A stretch of 64,000 nt of DNA from Roseisalinus antarcticus. Lineage in GTDB: Bacteria; Pseudomonadota; Alphaproteobacteria; Rhodobacterales; Rhodobacteraceae. The notes below the pieces were generated by a model that was not told the DNA's origin, made no database searches, and saw only the letters and a list, made by a program, of their open reading frames with translations. Positions 7,949 to 16,174 of this stretch are shown here, in pieces. Position 1 is the stretch's first letter; every line of letters starts with the position of its first letter. The stretch is taken from contig NZ_FWFZ01000005.1 of assembly GCF_900172355.1 (NCBI RefSeq), positions 177,637 to 241,636 of the forward strand, read 5' to 3'. Made by a program: the position numbers and the translations under genes.

Positions 7949-10900
7949 GCAGCTTCAACCTGTCCGACTGGGCGCTCCGGCACAGATCCTTCGTCTGGTT
8001 CCTGATGCTGGTGAGCCTCTTTGCCGGGGCGCTGGCCTATGTCCAGATCGGCCGCGAGGAAGACCCGAACTTCGCGATCAAGACAATGGTGATCCAGGCC
8101 AGCCTGCCCGGCGCCTCGGTCGAGGAAACGCTGACCCAGGTGACCGACCGGATCGAGAAGAAGCTGGAGGATCTCGACACGCTGGACGGCACCCGATCGC
8201 TGACGCGGGCGGGGCTTTCGGTGGTCTATGTGGATCTGCTCGACACGGTGGCGGCCGACCAGCTGCCCATCATCTGGCAGGACGTCCGCAACATGATGTC
8301 GGACATCAGGGGAGAGTTTCCTAACGAATTCGGCGGCTTCAGCTTCAACGACGACTTCGGCGACGTGTTCGGCAACATCTATGCCTTCACGTCCGACGGG
8401 TTCACCCCGCGCGAATTGCGCGACTATGTCGAAAGTGCCCGCCGCGCGGTTCAGGGGCTGGACGACGCCGGCAAGGTCGAGATCTTCGGCACCCGGGACC
8501 AGGTCGTCTATATCGAGTTCTCGACCGAGCGTCTCTCGGCCCTTGGGCTGAACCAGCAGGAGGTGAAGGCCACGCTGGCGGCCCAGAACGCGATCCTGCC
8601 CTCCGGCGTGATCGACGCAGGCCCCGAGCGCATCCTGGTGCGCACCGGCGGCGGCTTCAGCGGCGCACAGAGCGTGGCCGACGTGAACCTGCGGGTGGGC
8701 GGCCGGCTGTTTCGCCTGACCGACGTGGCGGACGTGCGGCTGGGCTACGAAGATCCGCCCTCCGAGCTGGTGTTCTACAACGGCCAGCCCGCCATCGGCC
8801 TGTCGGTCGGGATGCGCTCCGGGGCGAATATCGTCGATTTCGGCGAGGAGCTTTCCAACCTGATGGAGCGGGTCGAGGCGTCCCTGCCGATCGGCATCTC
8901 GATCCACCAGGTAGCCGACCAGCCCCACGTGGTCGAGGAAGCCGTCGGTCACTTTGTCCAGGCGCTGATCGAGGCCATCCTGATCGTGCTCGCCGTCAGC
9001 TTCGTCAGCCTGGGGCTTAGGGCCGGGCTGGTAGTGACGCTCACGATCCCGCTGGTGCTGGCGATCACCTTCGTCATCATGCACGCGTGGGGCTTTACCC
9101 TTCAGCGGATTTCGCTCGGGGCGCTCATCATCGCGCTGGGGCTGCTGGTCGACGACGCGATGATCGCCATCGAGACGATGATCTCGCGGCAGGAGATCGG
9201 CGAAAGCCTCGGGAAGGCCGCCTCGTTCGCCTGGACCTCGATCGCCTTTCCGATGCTGACCGGCACGCTGGTCACGGTCGCCGGGTTCATCCCGATCGGC
9301 CTGAACAGTTCGGCGGCGGGCGAGTTCACATTCTCGCTTTTCGTCGTCATCGCGGTGTCGCTGCTGGTCTCGTGGATCGTCGCGGTGCTGTTCGCGCCGC
9401 TGATCGGCGTGACGCTGCTGCCCTCAAGAATGGGCCATGAGGACAAGGGGCCGGGCCGCGTCCGGCGCGGGTTCCACAAGGTGCTGCTGGGGGCGATGCG
9501 CCTGCGCTGGCTGACCATCGTGGTGACGCTGGTGCTGTTCGGTGCCTCGGTCTATGGCATGCGCTTTGTCGAGAACCAGTTCTTTCCCAGCTCCGACCGG
9601 CCCGAGCTGATCGTCGACGTCACCCTGCCGCGCAATGCCTCGATCGAGGCGACCCGGGCCGAGGTCGCGCGGGTGGAGTCGCGGCTGGCCGAGCATGACG
9701 ACGTGCAGTTCTGGACCAGCTACGTGGGACGCGGCGCACCGCGGTTCATCCTGTCCTACGACGTGCCGACCCCAGGCCCCAACACCGGGCAGATCGTGAT
9801 CCAGACGCCGGACGTGGCCGCCCGCGACCGCCTGCGCGCCGACCTGGAGGCGCTGGCCCGGGACGAGTTCCCCGGCACCGACCTCTTCGTGAAGCTGCTG
9901 GAGATCGGCCCCCCCGTCGGCCGGCCGGTGCAATACAGGGTGACTGGGTCCGACCTGGACGAGCTGCGGGCCCATGCCCGCGACTTCGCAGCCCTGCTGG
10001 CCAGCGATCCGCGCATGACCAACATCCTGCTGGACTGGAACGAGCCCGCGCGGGTCGTCCGGGTCGAGGTGATACAGGACCGGTTGCGCCTGCTGGGCCT
10101 GACCTCGCGCGACATCGCCTCGGCGCTGGCGACGATCTATGACGGCACCACCGTGACCGAGTTGCGCGACAGCACATACCTTGTTGACATGATCGCCCGC
10201 GGAGGCGCCGAGGCCCGCTCCTCGATCGAGGGGCTCTCGACGCTGCAGCTGTCGGCTCCGGACGGCACACCGATCCCGCTCTCATCGGTTGCGGTGTTCC
10301 ACTACGACACCGAACAACCCCTGATCCGCCAGGAAGACCGGGTGCCCACGATCACCGTCGCCGGGGCCATTGCGACGGAAGACCAGCCCGCGACGATCGT
10401 GGATGACCTGGCCCCGGAGGTCGAGGCCTTCGCGCGGGACCTGCCGCCCGGCTTTTCGATCTCGGTCGGCGGCTCCGTCGAAAGCTCGGCCGAGAGCTAG
10501 GCGCCGATTGCCGCCGTGGTGCCCGTGATGCTGCTGATCATGGCGTTCCTGGTGATGATGCAGATGCAGGGGTTCCGCCGGTCCTTCGTCGTCTTCGCGG
10601 CCGCGCCGCTCGGGCTGATCGGCGTCGTGGCGGCCCTGCTGCCGTCGGGGGCGCCCCTGGGCTTCGTCGCCATCCTCGGCGTGCTGGCGCTGATCGGCAT
10701 CCTGATCCGCAACTCGATCATCCTTGTGCACGAGATCGAGGTCCAGCGGGAAGACCACGGCCTGGCACCCTGGGACGCCGTTTTCGTCGCCTCCGATCAC
10801 CGCGCCCGGCCGATCCTGCTGACGGCCGCCGCGGCGAGCCTTGCGTTGATCCCGATCTCGCGGCAGATCTTCTGGGGGCCGATGGCCTATGCGATGATGG

Positions 10901-10998
10901 GTGGCATCATCGCGGGAACGCTGATCACGCTGCTGTTCGTCCCGGCGCTCTATCTCGCGGTGTTCCGGGTCAAGCCCCCGTCCGGCGCGTCCGACTGA
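7945..10998 (+). pseudogene. RND efflux pump, inner-membrane subunit, interrupted by an amber codon
   Basis: Proton-driven HAE1-type exporter. The frame gives 851 residues ending in GGSVESSAES, then TAG at 10498-10500. The same frame continues without further stops (APIAAVVPVMLLIMAFLVM...) to TGA at 10998. The total of 1,018 codons is the usual length for the family. Before the stop are the first membrane helix, the porter domains and the helix-4 motif ALGLLVDDAMIAIETM. The missing part holds the last transmembrane helices (PLGLIGVVAALL, ILIRNSIILVHEIE). Homologues typically carry Gln here (AKSQAPI), so one CAG to TAG change explains the break. The truncated product would lack half of its second membrane domain. 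A sequencing error or an amber suppressor is an alternative. Confidence 0.85.
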
Positions 10999-11115
10999 GC
11001 GGGCACCCGGCGCGGCCACGGACCGCAGGGCTGCTCCGGGCCGTCTGCGCGGAGGCGCGGGTTTTCCGAGCGGACGTCCGAAACGATCCATCTGCCTTCG
11101 TCGTTTTCGCAACCC

Positions 11116-11330
11116 GTGAGCCTTCGACGATCGCTGCAGGATCCGATCGCGAACACTGACATTCCGGATCGTAGCGCGTCCCGCATCTGGTCCGCCAAAG
11201 GTCTCTGCGGCGTTTGGGGGATCCTTGGCGCCGTAATCGTTGGCGGCGGGGTCTGGCTGATCGCGCTTGGCGGCCGCTTCTACGACCGGCTCGCTGTCGC
11301 CGGCCCGCAGACCCTGCCGGAGGTGGGCAC
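11116..11330 (+). pseudogene. Fragment resembling the N-terminus of a membrane-bound PQQ-dependent glucose dehydrogenase
   Basis: About 70 codons that include one hydrophobic helix (GILGAVIVGGGVWLIALGG) followed by RFYDRLAVAG. This resembles the first membrane segment of quinoprotein glucose dehydrogenases (GGGWLVAIGGSWYYPIAG in the E. coli enzyme, from memory). The similarity stops at 11330, where the TGACCTGTACCC end of an IS3-type remnant begins. The frame then runs 15 codons into the IS before a stop. No other part of the enzyme is present, so this is a decayed stub. Identification rests on a short stretch and is tentative. Confidence 0.4.
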
Positions 11331-11845
11331 TGACCTGTACCCATGGGTCCTTCAGTCTGACACGGAATCTGCTTAACCGCGAAGGATCAGACAAATGAGC
11401 ACAGGCCGTTTCACCAAGGCGCCGATCAGCCGGATGATTGAGGAGCAGCAGGCCGGCATGCCGACGGCAGAGAATGCCGCAGTCCCGAACCAGGCCCGAG
11501 GCTGAAGCCGCTCGAAGACGAGATCGTCAATGTCGTCCTGCGGTATCAGCAGGGACGGAACTGCCGGTGAGCCATGACGCGCCATTGGTCCAAGCGAGCA
11601 TGGCGACCGAACAAGGGGCGAGTGGCGGCGCCAAGGGCATTGCGGGATGACGATACCTCGCAGCGCCGGACCTGCCAGCTTTTCGGTGTCGATCTGGCTT
11701 TCGCAGGATCGTTATCCTGCCGGAGCGCAAGGCTATGCTCATGAACCGCAAGAATCTCTATCGGCTCTGACGCGAAGAGGGATTGTCGGTGAGGCGACGG
11801 CGGGGGCGCAAACGGGCCCGTGGGTCGCGCGGGCCGATGACGGAG
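11331..11845 (+). mobile_element. IS3-family element, decayed remnant
   Basis: The left end (TGACCTGTACCC) is at 11331. At 11395-11505 there is a 36-codon orfA-like start, MSTGRFTKAPISRMIEEQQ, close to the IS3 OrfA N-terminus (MSTGRFTKAQII..). The rest of orfA and most of orfB are deleted or scrambled. At 11741-11845 a piece of OrfB remains (NRKNLYRL, stop, REEGLSVRRRRGRKRARGSR), matching the family motif YRLYREEGLSVRRRRGRKRA with a TGA in place of the Tyr codon. No intact transposase and no right end were found. Confidence 0.75.
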
Positions 11846-11952
11846 GCCCCACTGCGCGATCGGATACAGGGTTGCGATCGCTCTGTATTGTCCCGATGGC
11901 GCAGCCAGACCGTCATTGTGAAAGAGCCGGGAATATCAAGCCGCCTGCGGTG

Positions 11953-11988
11953 CAATGTCGGGTAGCAGAGCAATGTTGGGTAGCAGAG
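11953..11988 (+). repeat. Tandem duplication of an 18-bp unit
   Basis: Two adjacent copies of CAATGTYGGGTAGCAGAG (11953-11970 and 11971-11988) differ at one base (C/T). They lie in non-coding island DNA between the IS3 remnant and the universal stress protein gene. A recent slip duplication is the simplest explanation. Confidence 0.85.
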
Positions 11989-12300
11989 CATCTTGAGCGA
12001 GGACCCCATGGCCGACAGGTCAGCCACGTTGGCCGTGGCGACCTGCATGAACGTCCACCTTGGGAAGGTTGCCTCACGGGGCGTTGCAGACGGCGGCAAT
12101 CCCGGACAATGCGTTCTGTTCCTTCAAATTTGCCTTGAAGTCAGTGTCCGCAGCCCACTTTTGCCAAATCGCTCAGAGTATGTAATGTGCCCCCCACAAG
12201 CAGCTCTTAAGCTTGGATCTAAACATTGAGCGCTCTGGCGTCTACCGGGAAGTACGGTGGCCTGCCATGCTTCGCGCCCGCGCTCGGAATGGAGGGAGAA
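11989..12300. other. Non-coding stretch upstream of the stress-protein gene
   Basis: No open frame here resembles a known protein. The last 100 bp before 12301 are AT-richer than the surroundings and probably hold the promoter of the stress-protein/BCCT pair. A short inverted repeat (GCCACG TTGGC CGTGGC, about 12025-12041) is visible, but nothing links it to a function. Confidence 0.4.
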
Positions 12301-12717
12301 ATGTTCAAACGAATAATGGCACCGGTCGATCTGGCGCACGTCGACAAATTGGGACGTGCGCTCGAATGCGCGGCCGACCTCGCCAAACACTACGGTGTGC
12401 CGATCACCTACGTGGGGGTGACGTCGTCTGCGCCCAGAAAACTGGCGCATAACCCTGAGGAGTTCGGCCAGAAGCTTGACGCGTTTGCCGATTCAGAGGC
12501 TGCCAAGCACGGCGTCGAAACGTCCGCGCACACCACGATCGCGCATGACCCCACGACCGATGTCGACGATGCGCTGATGCGCGCGATCGGTGAAACCGGC
12601 GCCGACCTTGTCGTGATGGCGAGCCATGTGCCCAACGTGGTGGACTACATCTGGCCGTCCAACGGCGGAAAACTGGCCGCACATGCAAAGTGTTCGGTAT
12701 TGGTTGTGCGCACCTGA
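12301..12717 (+). CDS. Universal stress protein family protein
   Basis: Small cytoplasmic Usp-fold protein, 138 residues. The ATG at 12301 has a strong GGAGGGAGAA site and gives the canonical start MFKRIMAPVDLA; earlier in-frame starts lack this. The fold is recognised from the first strand, the central DLVVMASHVP and the C-terminal SVLVVRT. The usual ATP-binding G-2x-G-9x-G-S/T pattern is poorly preserved (PNVVDYIWPSNGGKLAAHAKCSVLVV), so nucleotide binding is uncertain. It is 42 bp upstream of the BCCT transporter gene and probably co-transcribed. Usp proteins beside osmolyte transporters, such as TeaD, regulate uptake, so the same role is inferred here. Confidence 0.85.
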   Translation: MFKRIMAPVDLAHVDKLGRALECAADLAKHYGVPITYVGVTSSAPRKLAHNPEEFGQKLDAFADSEAAKHGVETSAHTTIAHDPTTDVDDALMRAIGETGADLVVMASHVPNVVDYIWPSNGGKLAAHAKCSVLVVRT

Positions 12718-12759
12718 TGCGCCGAACCAAATAAGGGAAATAACAGGGGAAGCCTAAAT

Positions 12760-14424
12760 ATGGCAGATAACACTGACACCGATGAAAGCACGGGGATCCC
12801 CGCGCCAGAAGGCGCGTCGCATCTCATTGATACCGATTACGTGATCGGTCAGGACAATATCGAAGCGCAGATCGGTCCCTTCGGCCTGGACATTCACAAC
12901 CCGGTCTTTCTGATCTCGGGCCTCTCTGTGGTGGCTTTTGTGGTCTACGCACTTCTGGCACCGGAGCAGGCAGCCGATTTCTTCGGCTGGCTCCGCCCGG
13001 CACTGACATCCACATTTGACGGGTTCTTCCTGTCGGCGGCGAACATTTTTGTTCTGTTCTGCCTCGCTCTAATCGTGTCTCCCTACGGGGCGGTCCGTTT
13101 GGGCGGCGCCGACGCCACACCTGATTATGGCTATGCGGGATGGTTCGCGATGCTCTTTGCCGCCGGTATGGGCATCGGGCTGATGTTCTTCGGCGTTCTG
13201 GAGCCGGCTTATTACTTTGGCACACCGTGGGGCGACGAACCACTGGGGGCTGTGCGTCCGTTCACCGAGGATGGCGCTCTGATCCCGGAAAACGTGGAAG
13301 CCGCCAAGCGCATGGCGCTGGCCGCGACCTCTTATCACTGGGCACTGCACCCTTGGGCGATCTATGCCGTTGTCGCGCTTGCGCTGGCGCTGTTCAGCTA
13401 CAACAAGGGACTTCCGCTTTCGATCCGCTCGGCCTTCTACCCGATCCTGGGTGAACGTGTCTGGGGCTGGTGGGGTCACACGATTGATATCGTCGCGGTC
13501 TTCGCCACGCTTTTCGGTCTTGCGACTTCGCTTGGTCTGGGGGCACAACAGGCCAACGCCGGTCTCGAGCATGTCTTCGGCATTCCCACCAGCGTGACCG
13601 TTCAGGTCATCCTGATCATCTGCATCACCCTCATCGCGCTGATCTCAGTCCTGCGGGGTCTCGATGGCGGGGTCAAGATATTGTCAGAGATCAACATGGG
13701 GCTGGCGATATTGCTCCTCCTCTTCGTGCTGTTCACCGCCGGGGCGATTGGCATCGTCACCGATTTCGGCAATACGCTGGTGGCCTATGCGCAAGAGCTG
13801 ATCCCATTGTCCAATCCATTCGGTCGTGAAGACGACGGCTACCGGGAAGGCTGGACCGCGTTCTACTGGGCCTGGTGGATTTCTTGGTCACCCTTTGTCG
13901 GCATGTTCATCGCCCGCGTTTCGCGTGGTCGAACCGTCCGTGAATTCATCACCTGCGTGCTGATCATCCCGTCGCTGATCTGCGTATTCTGGATGGCCGT
14001 GTTTGGCGGAACGGCGATCAACGACATGGTCGCGAATCTTGACGCCAGCGCGGTGAAGGCCAACGTGATCGACACCTACGTACCGGAACTGTCGCTGTTC
14101 GCGATGCTCGAAAGCCTTCCGCTGGCCTCGATCACCTCGACCTTAGGTATCGTGCTCGTGATCGTGTTCTTCGTCACGTCGTCGGACTCTGGCAGCCTCG
14201 TGATCGATACAATCACGGCTGGTGGGAAGGTCGATGCGCCAGCGCCGCAGCGCGTGTTCTGGTGTACCTTCGAAGGTCTGGTCGCCATCGCGCTCCTGAT
14301 CGGCGGTGGCCTCGGGTCGTTGCAGGCGATGGTGATCTCGACAGGCCTACCCTTCACGGTCGTGCTGCTGTTGATGTGTTGGTGCATCCTCAAAGGTCTC
14401 ATGCAAGAGCACAAGCATATCTGA
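12760..14424 (+). CDS. BCCT-family betaine/carnitine/choline transporter
   Basis: Sodium- or proton-coupled importer of quaternary-amine osmolytes (glycine betaine, choline, carnitine or DMSP), 554 residues with about 12 transmembrane helices. Diagnostic BCCT motifs are GMGIGLMFFGVLEP (residues about 131-144), WALHPWAIYAVVALALALFSYNKG (about 195-218) and the substrate-box region YWAWWISWSPFVGMFIARVSRGRTVREF (about 369-396). The cytoplasmic ends are short, so strong osmosensing by a long tail is unlikely. The gene is lower in GC than the core genes around it and is bracketed by IS remnants, which suggests acquisition by transfer. Exact substrate unknown. Confidence 0.92.
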   Translation: MADNTDTDESTGIPAPEGASHLIDTDYVIGQDNIEAQIGPFGLDIHNPVFLISGLSVVAFVVYALLAPEQAADFFGWLRPALTSTFDGFFLSAANIFVLFCLALIVSPYGAVRLGGADATPDYGYAGWFAMLFAAGMGIGLMFFGVLEPAYYFGTPWGDEPLGAVRPFTEDGALIPENVEAAKRMALAATSYHWALHPWAIYAVVALALALFSYNKGLPLSIRSAFYPILGERVWGWWGHTIDIVAVFATLFGLATSLGLGAQQANAGLEHVFGIPTSVTVQVILIICITLIALISVLRGLDGGVKILSEINMGLAILLLLFVLFTAGAIGIVTDFGNTLVAYAQELIPLSNPFGREDDGYREGWTAFYWAWWISWSPFVGMFIARVSRGRTVREFITCVLIIPSLICVFWMAVFGGTAINDMVANLDASAVKANVIDTYVPELSLFAMLESLPLASITSTLGIVLVIVFFVTSSDSGSLVIDTITAGGKVDAPAPQRVFWCTFEGLVAIALLIGGGLGSLQAMVISTGLPFTVVLLLMCWCILKGLMQEHKHI

Positions 14425-14505
14425 ACAGCCGGAATTGAACGGGTGCGGCGACGCGCCCGTTCTCAATCTTCCATCCCAAGTCAGCCTCGCAATAGGGTCT
14501 GGACC

Positions 14506-14985
14506 GGCTTTGTAGCGCAGGTCCAGCTGGCGACTGATCTTGTAAATCCGGCATGTTGGCCGGTCTGCATGAGCAGACCCACCTCGCCGAGGGCCTTGAC
14601 CAGGAATCGGCTGGCCGACACCGAAGCGCTGAAGCAGCGCGGCTCCCTGACGATCTGGTTCGACCCGGACGCCCGGCGGTGTTGTCCGATGCGGCCATCC
14701 AGTTCTGCCTGTCCACTGCCCGGCAGGGCATCGCGCAGCGATGTCCCGAGAGGGGATCAGGATCCGGTTCAAGCGTCCGCTTCGCCAGACCGCTGGCATG
14801 GTGGAAAGCCTGCTGAAGCTGGCGGGGCTGGACTGGCCGGTGCCCAACTTTTCCACCCTGTGCCGCGGGCCGAAGACCCTGGCCGTTCAGGTCACTTCTC
14901 GCCGCGCCGACGGGCCACTGAACCAGCTGGTCGACAGTCCCGGGATCAAGCTCCTCGGCGATGGCGCGTGGCAGGCCTCGCCCGG
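14506..14985 (+). mobile_element. IS5-family (IS903-like) element, decayed remnant
   Basis: The left end GGCTTTGTAGCGCAGG at 14506 resembles IS903-type termini. The transposase would start at the ATG at 14569 (MSRPTSPRALTRNRLADTEALKQRG) and contains SLTIWFDPD. A small deletion then causes a frame change to GRPAVLSDAAIQFCLS. The 41-nt insert at 14714-14754 comes next, followed by KRPLRQTAGMVESLLKLAGLDWPVPNFSTLC and LVDSPGIKLLGDGAWQA. Homology ends near 14985, where an IS21 fragment on the opposite strand begins. The C-terminal half of the transposase is gone. Confidence 0.8.
14714..14754 (+). mobile_element. 41-nt hairpin-rich insert, copy 1 (in an IS5-family transposase)
   Basis: Between CTGTC and GATCAGG of the transposase frame lies a 41-nt sequence starting CACTGCCCGGCAGGGCATCG and ending TGTCCCGAGAGGG. 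Removing exactly these bases joins FCLS to IRIRFKRPLRQT, the expected transposase sequence. Three hairpins cover nearly all of it: GCCC/GGGC (loop GGCA), CATCGC/GCGATG (loop GCA) and CCC/GGG (loop GAGA). An almost identical copy lies at 63362-63402 in another IS, also between GTC and GATCA. There is no target duplication. Nature unknown; see findings. Confidence 0.85.
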
Positions 14986-15480
14986 ATCGAAGCCCAGCGG
15001 CACATAGGCACTGGCCGAGGCTTCCTGCGTCGCCTTCGGCCAACTGCACGCATGGCGCCGGACAGCATCATGGCCGCCGTCATGGCCGCGGTTGCGCAGC
15101 TCCGCGCAGATCCGCATCGGCGTCAGCCGTCCGCGCTTGGGTCGCCGAGCATTCTCCCCCGGCGGCCCGTCCAGCTCCGACCGCCAGGGATCGATCTTCG
15201 GACGTGGCTGCGTCGTGCGGTCATACGCGAACCCGGCCGCGCCCGATCCGATGACCTTGCGCGCCGTGTCCCGCGACAACCGCACCTCCCGGCAGACCTG
15301 CTTGATCGACTAGCCCTCGACGAAATGCGCACGCCCGATCTTCGCGATCGTCTCCACAACCAACATCCCCTGACTGCTCCCTCATGCCTTCGAGAAAGCT
15401 TCTCACCAGAACCAACAGGGGGGCCACTCCTGGACGCCGATCTCCCCAAGATGGGGGTCAATCCTGCATGCCGTTCCACA
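14986..15480 (-). mobile_element. IS21-family element, left-end remnant
   Basis: The outer end reads TGTGGAACGGCATGC from 15480 on the minus strand, beginning with the TG dinucleotide of IS21-type termini. The sub-terminal repeats expected for IS21 follow, then the start of istA. The element is cut at about 14986, where it abuts the IS5 remnant. Everything downstream (rest of istA, istB, right end) is missing. Confidence 0.7.
14990..15366 (-). pseudogene. istA: IS21 transposase IstA, N-terminal fragment
   Basis: The frame begins MLVVETIAKIGRAHFVEG, hits an in-frame TAG, and continues SIKQVCREVRLSRDTARKVIGSG with RPKRGRLTPMRICAELRNRGHDGGHDAVRR. This matches the helix-turn-helix start of IS21 IstA proteins (MLAVETIAKIRRAYFVQGKSIKEICRELRVSR from memory). 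Homology ends after AYVPLGFDPGEA, before the DDE catalytic domain. Nonfunctional because of the nonsense codon and truncation. Confidence 0.75.
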
Positions 15481-16049
15481 TTCAACGAGCTCGAGCTCGC
15501 CGGGTATCGGAACGAGGTCGAGCAAGCCATCGGTACAAGGGATGCCGTGGACATGAAGCTCTACGAGCCCGCCATGCGGCATCCGATCGACAACTACATC
15601 CGGGCCGACGGCTCCAAGGTCATCTCGCACCTCGAAGACATCAGTCTGATCGACCTGATCGAGAGCAAGGGGGCATCGGCCGAGGATGACCTGCCCGCGA
15701 GACGCCACGCGCGTCCGGCGTGTTCTCGCGGGGCGCGTGCCGGCATGGCCCGCTGCATCCGAGGTTCTCGACAGGGCTCGTGAGCACCCTCGCTCATCTG
15801 GTTGTCACCGCTCGAGCCGGCGCGGATCGGTCAAACGGCCTCGACGGCTACGAATTTGAGATACGTCAGGGCCTTGACTACGTCCTACAGGCTTGCGACG
15901 ACCACGGCGTCGAACAGCTATCGTTGAGCAAGATCCGGAATCTCTTGTGCATCCGGTACGCCGGCACGATCGATGCGAAGGTGGACCTCGGGCCCGTCGC
16001 GGAGATCAGGAAGGCCTTCGTCGACATCCAGGGGCATCTGTTCCGCTGA
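15481..16049 (+). pseudogene. hsdR: Type I restriction enzyme HsdR, C-terminal fragment with a frameshift
   Basis: Remnant of the motor/nuclease subunit of a type I restriction system. From 15481 the frame reads FNELELAGYRNEVEQAIGTRDAVDMKLYEPAMRHPIDNYIRADGSKVISHLEDISLIDLIESKG. This closely follows the family block KLASGD..DLKLYEPAMRHLIDTYIRAEDSEKISAFDDMSLIQLIVERG. After about 15700 the sense passes to another frame, ending LSLSKIRNLLCIRYAGTIDAKVDLGPVAEIRKAFVDIQGHLFR, which fits the extreme C-terminus of HsdR-type proteins. The N-terminal nuclease and helicase are absent, lost at the IS21 end at 15480. No hsdM or hsdS is present in the window. Confidence 0.75.
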
Positions 16050-16174
16050 AACGGCCCAAGCGGCCCGTTCCCCGCCGAATGCGTCCTGTGGCCAGCTTTT
16101 GGTTGTCATAATGGTCAAATGACCCCCAAAATGGCCAAGAATTGGTGGTCGTTGCAACAGCCGGGACCGAACAC

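Noticed and set aside
12000..12229. Small plus-strand frame (MADRSATLAVATC..) before the stress-protein gene
   Set aside because: No homology recognised, no ribosome site, and it lies in IS debris.
14714..14754. Interpretation of the 41-nt insert as a self-splicing or ribosome-bypass element
   Set aside because: The copies are in opposite orientation relative to their host genes, which an RNA-acting element should not be, and no catalytic RNA core fits in 41 nt. Not fully excluded, so kept only as an alternative.
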